From Hymenobacter qilianensis (GTDB lineage Bacteria > Bacteroidota > Bacteroidia > Cytophagales > Hymenobacteraceae), in the NCBI RefSeq assembly GCF_014489555.1, contig NZ_CP060784.1, forward strand, positions 2,108,001 through 2,172,000: a stretch of 64,000 nt of DNA. The letters run 5' to 3'. Made by a program: the position numbers and the translations under genes. The notes under the pieces are model-generated. The model was not told the origin of the DNA. It did not search any database and saw nothing but the letters and a program-made list of their open reading frames with translations. This document shows, one piece after another, positions 38,465-46,923 of this stretch (the stretch's first letter is position 1; every line of letters begins with the position of its first letter).

Positions 38465-39868
38465 ATGAGAATGAACGAAAACTTTGAGGAAAGGCAGCAA
38501 GTGCTGGATACAGTGCGTCGGTTTGAACGCATGGTAGCCCAGAACGAATCTGTCTTTTTTGATCTGGCCGATTTTGAGAATATCATCGACCATTATACGA
38601 CCAACACGCAGTACGATAAGGCGTTACATGCCTGTGAGACTGCTATAGCCCAGTATCCCTTTTCTACCGAACTGCTCATCGACCGCTCGCAGGTACTAGC
38701 CATGAAGGGCGAATACTCCGCTGCGGCCCAGCAGATTGAAGACGTAGCCCAACTCGATCCGACCAACCCCGACGTAGCCGTTACCCGCGGCATTATTGCC
38801 ACGCAGAAAGGCGAGTTTGCTGAGGCAGTAGCTTTTTTTCATGATGCCGCTGAGCACTCACCGGAGCGCGAGGATATTTACTTCAACCTCGGTCTGGCTT
38901 ACCAGAGCTGGCAGAAGTTTAAGAGTGCGGCCAAGTATTACAAGATGAGCCTGCGCCTGAACTCCGACAATGACATAGCAGTGCAGGAACTGCTCTATTG
39001 TTTGGAGGTGAGCGAGCGTCTGGAGAAGAATTTGGAGTTTTTCCGTCGCTTTACCGATGAAGATCCTTATTCGGCTCCGGCGTGGTATAATCTGGGTCAG
39101 GCTTACTATCGCCTGGGGCAGTATGATCAGGCAGTGGCGGCTTTCGAGTACGCCATTTTGGTTGATGCTACCTATTATGAGGCGCACGCTTTTCTGGCCA
39201 GCACCTATGTAAGCCAGGAAAAGTATCGGGAAGCTATTGATGAGTTCAACCTGAGCTACTCGGCTGGTGAGCCTACGGCAGAAGCGCTGTGTAACATTGG
39301 CGAGTGCTACGAGAAAATGGCCGAATGGGACCAGGCACGGCGCAACTACCAGCGGGCCATCGACCTCGATCCAGAAATGGATGAGGCTTGGTTTGGGATG
39401 GGCGTCGTGCTGAATGCCCAGGAGCGCTGGTTTGAAGCCGCTCATTTCTTCCGTAAAGCCACTACCCTCTACGACGAAAGCGTGGAATATTGGCTGGCCT
39501 TGGCCGCTGCTGAATATCAGGTTGGCAATGTGGTGAGTGCCGTGGAGTGCTACGACCGCGCTACGCAGGTAGGCCCCGACAACAAAGATGCGTGGCTAAA
39601 CTGGAGCATTATCCTCTATGAGCAGGGCAACTACGACGGCGCCATCGATCTGATGCGTAATGCTGTGGAGATACAACCTGCTGAAGCTGAGCTACAATAT
39701 CGCCTGTGCGCTTATCTGCTGGCGGCTGGCCGCTACCGCGAAGCTTACGAGAATCTGGAAAATGCGCTAGTTTTGGACTTCGACAAGCACCGTTTGCTTT
39801 TCGAGTACTTCCCGGAGCTGGAATCGCAGCGGGCCTTGGCTCGACTGATTGATCAGTACCGGAAGTAG
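38465..39868 (+). CDS. Tetratricopeptide repeat protein
   Basis: A 467-residue cytoplasmic or peripheral protein built from about twelve TPR units. Examples are AWYNLGQAYYRLGQYDQAVA, AWFGMGVVLNAQERWFEAAH and AWLNWSIILYEQGNYDGAID. There is no signal peptide; ATG 38465 is preferred to the upstream TTG at 38438. TPR proteins are scaffolds for protein interactions. This intact and long repeat array is common in Bacteroidota and no partner can be named from sequence. Confidence 0.9.
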   Translation: MRMNENFEERQQVLDTVRRFERMVAQNESVFFDLADFENIIDHYTTNTQYDKALHACETAIAQYPFSTELLIDRSQVLAMKGEYSAAAQQIEDVAQLDPTNPDVAVTRGIIATQKGEFAEAVAFFHDAAEHSPEREDIYFNLGLAYQSWQKFKSAAKYYKMSLRLNSDNDIAVQELLYCLEVSERLEKNLEFFRRFTDEDPYSAPAWYNLGQAYYRLGQYDQAVAAFEYAILVDATYYEAHAFLASTYVSQEKYREAIDEFNLSYSAGEPTAEALCNIGECYEKMAEWDQARRNYQRAIDLDPEMDEAWFGMGVVLNAQERWFEAAHFFRKATTLYDESVEYWLALAAAEYQVGNVVSAVECYDRATQVGPDNKDAWLNWSIILYEQGNYDGAIDLMRNAVEIQPAEAELQYRLCAYLLAAGRYREAYENLENALVLDFDKHRLLFEYFPELESQRALARLIDQYRK

Positions 39869-39892
39869 ATAACTCAAATTTAAACTCTTTGA

Positions 39893-39940
39893 AACCAACT
39901 ATCATCCTGAACTCTACCTCGTTCAGGATGATAGTTGGTT
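39893..39940 (+). terminator. Long inverted repeat terminator
   Basis: A perfect 20-bp stem (AACCAACTATCATCCTGAAC and complement) with an eight-base loop lies just after the TPR gene and before the next start codon. The arm contains TCATCCTGA, a word often seen in short interspersed repeats of this phylum, so it may be a repeat acting as a terminator. Confidence 0.65.
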
Positions 39941-39971
39941 TTATGGCTTACCTCCATCTGAACCAAAGCGC

Positions 39972-40802
39972 ATGAATTATCACCTCGATCAACTCCCCGA
40001 GCGTACCGCCAAACCCCGCGAACAAGGCTACACCATGGTTATGGATAAAGGCCTGAGTATCCGTGAAGTAGAAGACTTTCTGGAGGTAGGCGGCGAATAC
40101 ACCGACATTGTGAAGCTGGGCTGGGCTACCTCATACGTAGTACCTAACCTGAAGCGCAAGCTGGAAGTGTATAAAGAAGCCGGTGTGCCGGTGTACTTCG
40201 GCGGAACCCTGTTTGAGGCCTTTATTATTCGTAATCAGTTTGATGACTACCGCCGGCTACTGTCTGAGTTTGGAATGGAGTACGCAGAGGTTTCGGATGG
40301 CTCTTTGGAGTTGCCCCACGACAAAAAGTGCGAGTACATCCGCACGCTGGCCAAAGACCTGAATGTATTGTCGGAGGTGGGTTCGAAGGATGCGGAGAAA
40401 ATAATTCCTCCCTACAAGTGGATTGCTCAGATGCAAACGGAGCTGGATGCTGGCTCCATCAAGGTAATTGGCGAGGCGCGTGAGGCCGGCAATGTGGGCT
40501 TGTTTCGGAGCACCGGCGAGGTACGTTCGGGTTTGGTAGAGGAAATTCTGACCAAAATTCCTTTTGAGAAAATTCTGTGGGAAGCTCCTCAGAAGGCCCA
40601 GCAGGTATGGTTTATTAAGTTGCTGGGCAGCAATGTTAATCTGGGAAATATCGCGCCTAATGAGGTGGTAAGCCTGGAAACCATCCGGCTGGGCTTGCGC
40701 GGTGACACGTTCACGCACTTCCTTGATATGGACGGCGTAGACCCCATGTTCAAGCCGGAAGTAAAGACCGGCCGACCCGGCACTTCCATGCCGCGCGGAT
40801 AG
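39972..40802 (+). CDS. Phosphosulfolactate synthase (ComA family)
   Basis: A 276-residue TIM-barrel enzyme that adds sulfite to phosphoenolpyruvate to give (R)-phosphosulfolactate. The family motifs are all present: KGLSIREVEDFLEVGGEYTDIVKLGW at the N-terminus, YFGGTLFEAFIIR, EVSDGSLELP, VLSEVGSKDAEK, and IIVIGEAREAG-like KVIGEAREAGNVGLFR. In archaea ComA starts coenzyme M synthesis. In Bacteroidota without coenzyme M the product may feed sulfolactate, cysteate or the sulfonolipid pathway; this last point is inference. Frame intact; a terminator follows. Confidence 0.9.
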   Translation: MNYHLDQLPERTAKPREQGYTMVMDKGLSIREVEDFLEVGGEYTDIVKLGWATSYVVPNLKRKLEVYKEAGVPVYFGGTLFEAFIIRNQFDDYRRLLSEFGMEYAEVSDGSLELPHDKKCEYIRTLAKDLNVLSEVGSKDAEKIIPPYKWIAQMQTELDAGSIKVIGEAREAGNVGLFRSTGEVRSGLVEEILTKIPFEKILWEAPQKAQQVWFIKLLGSNVNLGNIAPNEVVSLETIRLGLRGDTFTHFLDMDGVDPMFKPEVKTGRPGTSMPRG

Positions 40803-40826
40803 GCTGCGTAAGATATACGGTTGCTC

Positions 40827-40871
40827 AAAAAAGCCCCCAGACTGCCATGTGCAGTGGCTGGGGGCTTTTTT
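40827..40871 (+). terminator. Intrinsic terminator with nested stem
   Basis: Outer stem AAGCCCCCAG / CTGGGGGCTT with an inner ACTGC / GCAGT stem, then T6. Confidence 0.85.
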
Positions 40872-40983
40872 AGCTACAGCTTATCAGGTAATGCCCGGAA
40901 GTTAGTGAGGGAGGTATTAACTCAGCAGGCATGCGTGCGTAAGCTGTTGTTGCACCTAAGCAACCACTGCTCACTTGGTTATT

Positions 40984-42318
40984 ATGAAAAATTACCTGCT
41001 TTACTTACCGTTGGCGGCCTTATTCGCCTGCAATCAATCGTCGCCCAAAACAGAAGAAACGGCTGCCGCTACCGCCGCATCTACTGATTCGGTGGCTGCG
41101 CCTGCGCTGCCCGAACCATACGCTACGCCGTCGGCAAAGAACTTCAGTAAGGTAATTGGCTGGCCTAAAGGCAAAATGCCAACGGTGCCGGCCGGATTTA
41201 CAGTGACGGAATTTGCTGCTGACTTACAGAATCCGCGCTGGATTTATGTGGCCCCAAACGGCGACATTTTTATTGCCGAATCTAACTCTATAGAAAAAAC
41301 CTCCACGGCGAAGGGCGAAAAGGCAAAAGGTCTGAAGCAGTCAGGGTCGATGAAGGAGTCCAGCGCCAACCGCATCACGCTCTTGCGCGACGCCAACAAA
41401 GACGGCAAGCCCGAGGTGCGCGAAACCTTTCTGACGGGCCTGAATCAGCCTTTTGGCATGCTGGTAGTAGGCGATAATTTTTACGTAGGCAATACCGACG
41501 CCGTGCTGCGGTTTCCTTACAAAGCCGGTCAAACCAAAATCACGGCCGGGGGGCAAAAAATCCTGGATTTACCTGTTGGCGGCTACAACAACCACTGGAC
41601 TCGCAACTTATTGGCCAACGCCGACGGCTCCAAGATTTACGTGTCGGTAGGGTCGGGTAGTAATGTGATGGAGAAGGGCGAGAAAAACGATGAAGGTCGG
41701 GCCCTGATTCTGGAAATTAATCCTGATGGATCCGGTAAGCGCGTGTACGCCAGCGGCCTGCGCAACCCCGTGGGCATGGATTGGCAGCCCGGCACCCAAG
41801 TACTCTGGACCGCCGTGAATGAGCGCGATGAGCTAGGCGACGAGCTCGTGCCCGATTATATGACCAGTGTGAAAGAAGGCGGCTTTTATGGCTGGCCTTA
41901 CTCGTACTTCGGCCAAAACGAAGATCCACGCCGCAAGGGCGAGCGGCCCGACCTAGTGGCCAAAGCAATAGTGCCGGATGTAGCCTTGGGTCCGCATACG
42001 GCATCGTTGGGTCTGGCCTTTTATGACGCCAGCGGCTTCCCGGCCAAATACCGGAATGGCGCTTTCATAGGGCAGCATGGATCCTGGAACAGCTCGAAGT
42101 TTACGGGGTATAAAGTGGTGTTTGTGCCCTTTCAGAACGGCAAGCCAGCTGGTCAGCCCGAGGATTTTATGACGGGTTTCGTGGCAAACGAAGGCACCAA
42201 GGAAGTATACGGCCGGCCGGTAGGAGTAACCGTGCTGCCCGATGGCTCGATGCTGGTTGCGGATGACGCGGGGGGCAAAATATGGCGCGTATCTTCAACT
42301 CAAGGCACAAAGTCTTAA
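40984..42318 (+). CDS. PQQ-dependent sugar dehydrogenase lipoprotein (sorbosone dehydrogenase-like)
   Basis: A 444-residue six-bladed beta-propeller of the GSDH family. ATG 40984 gives a lipoprotein signal (MKNYLLYLPLAALFAC). The mature N-terminus is an Ala/Thr-rich tether. The family is shown by NPRWIYVAPNGDIFIAESNS, NQPFGMLVVGDNFYVGNTD, GGYNNHWTRNLLANADGSKI, YASGLRNPVGMDWQPGT and GGFYGWPYSYFGQNEDPR. The enzyme is likely anchored in the envelope facing the periplasm. It is a different branch from the T9SS-sorted dehydrogenase at 19.6-21.0 kb. It ends just before the repeat at 42350. Confidence 0.88.
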   Translation: MKNYLLYLPLAALFACNQSSPKTEETAAATAASTDSVAAPALPEPYATPSAKNFSKVIGWPKGKMPTVPAGFTVTEFAADLQNPRWIYVAPNGDIFIAESNSIEKTSTAKGEKAKGLKQSGSMKESSANRITLLRDANKDGKPEVRETFLTGLNQPFGMLVVGDNFYVGNTDAVLRFPYKAGQTKITAGGQKILDLPVGGYNNHWTRNLLANADGSKIYVSVGSGSNVMEKGEKNDEGRALILEINPDGSGKRVYASGLRNPVGMDWQPGTQVLWTAVNERDELGDELVPDYMTSVKEGGFYGWPYSYFGQNEDPRRKGERPDLVAKAIVPDVALGPHTASLGLAFYDASGFPAKYRNGAFIGQHGSWNSSKFTGYKVVFVPFQNGKPAGQPEDFMTGFVANEGTKEVYGRPVGVTVLPDGSMLVADDAGGKIWRVSSTQGTKS

Positions 42319-42349
42319 GTCTTGCAGTCGTTGTAAAATTAAAAAGGTG

Positions 42350-42441
42350 GTCATGCAGAGCGGAGCGAAGCATCTCGCGTGTTTAGTAAGGTTACTAATC
42401 AGCCATCAGCACGCGAGATGCTTCGCGTTGCTCTGCATGAC
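42350..42441. repeat. REP-like imperfect inverted repeat
   Basis: Two 32-base arms, starting GTCATGCAGAGCGGAGCGAA and ending TGCTCTGCATGAC, are related by inversion with three mismatches near positions 13-15 and enclose a 28-base spacer. The word GTCATGCAGAGCG...GAAGCATCTCGCGTG is of the type found in many copies between genes of Hymenobacter-like genomes. Only one copy is in this window. Confidence 0.6.
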
Positions 42442-42526
42442 ATTCTTACAAAAAAGGTACTTATATAAATTGATTGCAGCTAATGTCCCCATCCGCTCCG
42501 ACCGCTAAAATGCCCCCAGCAGTCCC

Positions 42527-43542
42527 ATGCAACGCTTGCGGGAGCTGGCGCTGCGGGCGGGGCTCGATGGGTTCCTGCTGGGCTTGATCGGCGTTATTGG
42601 CCTGGCTTACCTGTGGCCGGAGTTTGGGGCTGAAGAGGGGCCACTGCCGCTGGGGCGCATTGCGCACTATGGCGTATCGGTCATTTTCTTCTTCTACGGC
42701 TTGCGCCTGAGTCGCGAAAAACTGAAGGCTGGCCTGAGCAACTGGCGCTTACACCTAGTTGTGCAGGGTACTACTTTTCTGTTGTTTCCGCTGCTCTTAT
42801 TAGTAGTAAAGCCGCTTTTTGATTCGGAAAAAAGCCAGTTACTGTGGCTGGGGGCTTTTATTTGGCTGCCTTACCTTCCACGGTTTCCTCTTCCGTCGTG
42901 ATGGTTTCAATTGCCAAGGGTAATCTGCCGGCGGCAATTTTCAATGCCAGTATTTCCAGCTTGCTGGGCGTGTTTATTACGCCCGTTTGGATGGCGCTCT
43001 TTCTAACGTCTGGTACTTCCGGCGGCCTAGGCTCCACTATCTTAGATTTGGCGTTGCAGGTGCTACTGCCCGTGGCGGTGGGTATACTGTTGCATTCGCG
43101 CTTGCATCAGTTTGCGCAGCGCTTTGCCGGGCCCTTGCGCATGCTCGACCAGGCTATTATTCTGCTGATTGTATATACCTCGTTTTGTGAGTCGTTTGAC
43201 CAAGGCATTTTCCGGGGCTACTCCGCCGGCGACCTTTTTGGGCTGGGCGCGGCTATGTTGGTGCTGTTCTTTTTAGTGTACGGGTGCGTACTGCTGCTGA
43301 GCCGGTTAGTAGGTTTTAACCGCGAAGACACCATCACAGCGCTGTTTTGTGGCTCCAAAAAGTCCTTGGTTCAGGGTACCGTAATGTCGAAGGTGCTTTT
43401 CCCGGATGCGCGCACGGCCGGCCTGATTCTTTTGCCCCTGATGATTTATCACGCCCTCCAAATTCTGGTGGCCAGCATTGTAGCCCAGGCCCTGAGCCGA
43501 CGCGCCGATAGTAAGGCAACAGTTGCCCCAGCTATACACTAA
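42527..43542 (+). CDS. Bile acid:sodium symporter (BASS, YfeH-like) family transporter, frame interrupted once
   Basis: An inner-membrane transporter of about 338 residues with about ten membrane segments. The start is ATG 42527. The break is at a G5 (42850-42854); one extra G gives LWLGGFYLAALPSTVSSSV, and SSSVVMVSIAKGN is the expected sodium-site signature. SISSLLGVFITPVWMALFL and CGSKKSLVQGTVMSKVLFP are typical of the YfeH/SLC10A7 branch. Family members move organic anions, or help calcium and cell wall homeostasis in eukaryotes. The bacterial substrate is unknown. The next gene, DedA, starts 88 bases later. Confidence 0.85.
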
Positions 43543-43630
43543 AGCCAGCCGAAAAAGCCCCCCAGCCAGAAACTTTGCCGGCTGCCTGCTTTCTTTGCAG
43601 TAAAATAACTTCGTCTTCTATTCCTGGTTC

Positions 43631-44287
43631 ATGGAAATCCTCAAGGACATCATTGATTTCATTCTTCATCTCGACAAGCATCTCGGGGCCATTATCCAGG
43701 ATTACGGAACGTGGACATACGCCATTCTCTTCCTGATTATCTTCGTGGAAACCGGCGTAGTAGTGCTGCCCTTTTTGCCCGGCGACTCGCTGCTGTTCGC
43801 GGCTGGCTCGCTGGCCGCCCTGCCCGGCTCTCCCCTGAATGTGTGGGTAATGATGGGTCTGCTTATCGTAGCGGCAGTGCTTGGCGACACGCTCAACTAT
43901 CATATCGGTGACTATCTGGGGCCGCGGGTATTTCGCGAGAATTCCCGCTTCCTGAAGCGTGAGCATCTCATTCGTACCCAGGAGTTTTATGAGAAGCACG
44001 GCGCCAAAACCATCATTCTGGCCCGCTTCATCCCGATCATTCGCACGTTTGCGCCCTTTGTGGCGGGCGTGGGTACCATGAGCTACACCAAGTTCCTGTC
44101 GTACAATGTGGTGGGGGGCGTTTTGTGGGTCGTTTCGCTGACGGGCGCGGGCTATTTCTTCGGTACCATCCCGATTGTACAGAAAAACTTCTCGCTGGTC
44201 GTATTGGCCATCATCGGCTTATCAATACTGCCCGTGATATTTGAGTTTGTAAAGTCGCGCCAAAACAGCCGGCGGCCCGTAGCTTAA
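43631..44287 (+). CDS. DedA family membrane protein (VTT domain)
   Basis: A 218-residue inner-membrane protein. The VTT/SNARE-associated domain shows FVETGVVVLPFLPGDSLLFAAGSLAA (residues 38-63), GDTLNYHIGDYLG and RFIPIIRTFAPFVAGVGTMSY (the conserved Arg-rich half-helix). DedA proteins help maintain lipid and proton homeostasis, and some flip undecaprenyl phosphate back across the membrane. The frame is intact, including a G6C word at 44111. It is followed by a terminator. Confidence 0.92.
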   Translation: MEILKDIIDFILHLDKHLGAIIQDYGTWTYAILFLIIFVETGVVVLPFLPGDSLLFAAGSLAALPGSPLNVWVMMGLLIVAAVLGDTLNYHIGDYLGPRVFRENSRFLKREHLIRTQEFYEKHGAKTIILARFIPIIRTFAPFVAGVGTMSYTKFLSYNVVGGVLWVVSLTGAGYFFGTIPIVQKNFSLVVLAIIGLSILPVIFEFVKSRQNSRRPVA

Positions 44288-44310
44288 TTCCTGATTTTAT
44301 TCGTGAAATA

Positions 44311-44344
44311 AACCGCCCCAATGGTAATCCGTTGGGGCGGTTTT
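44311..44344 (+). terminator. Intrinsic terminator after the DedA gene
   Basis: Stem AACCGCCCCAA / TTGGGGCGGTT followed by TT. Confidence 0.8.
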
Positions 44345-44399
44345 CTATTATTGCATGCGGTAAGCGTCAGAGTTCAGTCTAGCTAGTGTGAATTATTGT

Positions 44400-45140
44400 A
44401 TGAAGGAATTTGGCCTCATTGGCAAGTCGCTTGTCCACTCGTTCTCGCAAACCTATTTCACCCAGAAATTTGAGAATCTGGGCCTCGACGACCACCACTA
44501 CGAGCTCTTTGAGCTGCCCACTATCTCGGCCTTGCCGGAGCTGTTGGCTGAGCACCCCAGCCTGCGGGGGCTCAACGTAACCATTCCATATAAAGAGCAG
44601 ATATGGCCGTACCTGAGTGAGATATCATCGGCGGCGGCCCGTATTGGCGCCATCAACGTCATCGATTGCACGCCCGACGGCCGCTATATTGGGCATAACA
44701 CCGATTACATTGGCTTCCGGGAGTCGTTGCGCGCTTTTTATCCATTGCGTGGCGCTGCAGCACGAGCACTAGTGCTTGGCACCGGTGGCTCATCGAAGGC
44801 AGTAGAGGCAGCCTTGCGGGAACTAGAGATTCCGTATTGGCTGGTGTCACGTAACCCACTCGGGACTGGCCTTACCTATAATGACCTCACGCCCGACGTA
44901 CTTGTAGGGCATTCGCTGATTATCAACGCCACGCCGTTGGGTACTTTTCCGCAGGTAGATGCGTGCGCTCCTATCCCGTACGAGGCTCTCACGCCAGCCC
45001 ACTACCTCTACGACCTGATTTATAATCCGAGCGAAACTTTGTTCCTCCAAAAAGGTCGCGAAGCCGGTGCTCAAACCAAAAACGGCTTCGAGATGCTCTG
45101 CCTACAGGCCGAGGCTGCCTGGGAAATTTGGAGCCAGTAA
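44400..45140 (+). CDS. aroE: Shikimate dehydrogenase
   Basis: Reduces 3-dehydroshikimate with NADPH in the aromatic amino acid pathway. Length 246 residues from ATG 44400 (MKEFGLIGKSLVHSFSQTYF). The shikimate-binding Ser/Thr (SLVHSFS), the catalytic lysine in NVTIPYKEQIWPYL and the aspartate in GHNTDYIGF are present. The nucleotide-binding loop is LGTGGSSKAVEAAL. An upstream GTG at 44388 would add four residues. The size is slightly short for the family but usual in Bacteroidota. Confidence 0.95.
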   Translation: MKEFGLIGKSLVHSFSQTYFTQKFENLGLDDHHYELFELPTISALPELLAEHPSLRGLNVTIPYKEQIWPYLSEISSAAARIGAINVIDCTPDGRYIGHNTDYIGFRESLRAFYPLRGAAARALVLGTGGSSKAVEAALRELEIPYWLVSRNPLGTGLTYNDLTPDVLVGHSLIINATPLGTFPQVDACAPIPYEALTPAHYLYDLIYNPSETLFLQKGREAGAQTKNGFEMLCLQAEAAWEIWSQ

Positions 45141-45170
45141 AGAGCAAATGCTACAGGAATGCCCTAAAAC

Positions 45171-45208
45171 ACAACAAGCCACCTCAAATGGGTGGCTTGC
45201 TGGTTGTT
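45171..45208. terminator. Inverted repeat between convergent aroE and wrbA
   Basis: Stem CAAGCCACC / GGTGGCTTG with further partial pairing outside (ACAA / TTGT). No strong T-run, but the position between convergent stops fits a terminator. Confidence 0.55.
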
Positions 45209-45246
45209 GCAATATGTGCGTTCAGGGTATAGGTCGCAAGTAACGC

Positions 45247-45861
45247 TTATTTTCTGGAAAGCTTGCTAGCAATTTCGGCGGTGTACTTGCCTTGATGACG
45301 GGCACCTTCCAATTCGTTTGCGCTGGGCTGGCGCTCACCTTGTCCACCAGCTACTGTGCTGGCGCCGTAAGGGGTACCGCCGGTTACTTCTTCGTGGCCC
45401 ATCTGACCCTGCCAAGCGTAAGGCAAGCCCACGATGACCATGCCATGGTGAAGCAATGCCGTGTGCAGCGCGCGTAGCGTTGTTTCCTGGCCGCCGTGCT
45501 GGGTAGCGGTGCTCACGAATGCGCCACCTGCTTTGCCCACAAGGGCGCCGCGAGCCCACAAGCCGCCGGTTGAGTCGAGGTAGGCCTGAATCTGGCCGCA
45601 AGCATTGCCGTAGCGGGTAGGCGTACCAATAATGATGGCATCGTACTGCTCCAATTCCTCGGGGGTAGCTACAGGCACATGGTTGAAAGCTTGCTGGGCC
45701 TGCGTGGCTCCAACCTTGTCGAGAATTTCTTTCGACAGCGTCTCGGGTACGCGCTTTACTACTACTTCATTGCCTTCTACCTGGCGGGCGCCTTCGGCTA
45801 CGGCCTCGGCCAATTTCCACACGTGGCCATACGTGGAATAGAACAGAACAATAGTTTTCAT
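45247..45861 (-). CDS. wrbA: NAD(P)H:quinone oxidoreductase, WrbA family
   Basis: An FMN-dependent flavodoxin-like quinone reductase of 204 residues that performs two-electron reduction to avoid redox cycling. The FMN phosphate loop is FYSTYGHVWKLAEAV (residues 7-21). GTPTRYGNACGQIQAYLD, FVSTATQHGGQETTL and GGTPYGASTVAG are family signatures. ATG 45861 (MKTIVLFYSTYGHV) is the start; the frame is open further to 45939. A small palindrome about 115 bases upstream may be a redox operator. Confidence 0.93.
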   Translation of the reverse strand: MKTIVLFYSTYGHVWKLAEAVAEGARQVEGNEVVVKRVPETLSKEILDKVGATQAQQAFNHVPVATPEELEQYDAIIIGTPTRYGNACGQIQAYLDSTGGLWARGALVGKAGGAFVSTATQHGGQETTLRALHTALLHHGMVIVGLPYAWQGQMGHEEVTGGTPYGASTVAGGQGERQPSANELEGARHQGKYTAEIASKLSRK

Positions 45862-45974
45862 GAGGAACGGATGAAAGATGAAAAATGAGTTGGTACGGAT
45901 GTAAGCAGCTTTCCTGAAGCAGGGTGCTGATTTACGCAAGGCAGCGGAAAGAGGTGGCTTGCAAATATATGTAT

Positions 45975-45989
45975 GTACATTAAATGTAC
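45975..45989. promoter_or_regulatory. Candidate operator upstream of wrbA
   Basis: GTACATT-A-AATGTAC, a perfect 7-bp dyad, lies in the AT-rich stretch between divergent wrbA and the sigma factor gene. Quinone reductases are often controlled by HxlR-type regulators that bind short dyads; the link is inferred. Confidence 0.4.
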
Positions 45990-46241
45990 TAACATTGTTT
46001 CGAAAATTATTTTCCTCACGGCTAAAAAAGCCCCCAGCGCTTTAAAGCAACTTTAAAAAATATTCGGGCACAGGCATGCAACCCTTGGGGCGGGTAGCAG
46101 CCTCTACTCACCGAAGCCCGCTAGTATATGGCGGATTATTCTACCGATACGTTATTACGAAACGCAGCGTATGCAGCCACTTTATCCTGGCCCAATCGAC
46201 TTTATGTTCAGCCACAGCGGCCCAGGCGGCCACCTCACTCG

Positions 46242-46923
46242 ATGAGCGCCTTATCGTTTGCGATGGGTGGCGGAGGGCTGCGCAACCTGCTTGCGGGGGC
46301 AATTCGTCGGCTTCGGTGGCTGCTTCGCCTCCGCCTGCTCCTGTCCGCTCGCTTGTGCCGCCTTCCCAGCTCACCGAGGCCGAAATCATTGATGGTTGCC
46401 TGGCCGGAAGCCGTCTGATGCAGAAGCATTTGTACGACAGGTTTGCAGCCCGCATGATGGCCGTGTGTCTGCGCTACGCCCAAACCACCTTTGAGGCGGA
46501 GGATGTATTGCAGGAAGGCTTCGTAACGGTGTTTACCAACCTCAGCAAGTTTCGCCGCGAATGCCCCCTGGAGTTCTGGATTCGGCGCATCATGATTAAT
46601 GCTGCTCTGCGTCAGCACCGTCGCAATAGCGGGCTGGTAGCCATGAGTGAGGGCGAGTACCCCGAGGATCTGGCGGGGAGGAGTTTACGCTTTCCAACTA
46701 CGCATTTGAAGAGCTTTTGACCCTCGTGCAGGAGTTGGCGCCGCGCTACCGCATGGTATTCAACCTGTTTGCCATCGAAGGCTATGGGCACAAGGAAATT
46801 GGTGAGTTGCTGGGCATTTCCGAAGGCACCAGCAAATCGCAGTACTCCCGGGCCCGGGTCATCTTGAAAACTAAATTAGAGCGCCTCGACGCGCATCGCA
46901 GCAATGGCATCTTCCGCAAATAA
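46242..46923 (+). CDS. ECF-type RNA polymerase sigma factor, frame interrupted twice
   Basis: A sigma-70 family extracytoplasmic-type factor of about 227 residues after repair. The breaks are at G5 46295-46299 (should be six; gives LLAGGNSSASVAASP) and G4 46675-46678 (should be five; gives YPEDLAGEEFTLSNYAFEEL). ATG 46242 is the best start after repair (MSALSFAMGGGGLRN). Region 2 shows AVCLRYAQTTFEAEDVLQEGF and FTNLSKFRRECPLEFWIRRI; region 4 shows FNLFAIEGYGHKEIGELLGI followed by SEGTSKSQYSRAR, a normal helix-turn-helix. The N-terminal Pro/Ala stretch is an unusual extension of about 45 residues. The next gene overlaps its end by 20 bases and is probably its membrane partner. Confidence 0.85.

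Noticed and set aside
46076..46241. Longer N-terminus of the sigma factor
   Set aside because: After repair of the G run at 46295 the reading frame upstream changes, and the ATG at 46242 is the best start. The longer frame reads sequence not typical of sigma factors.
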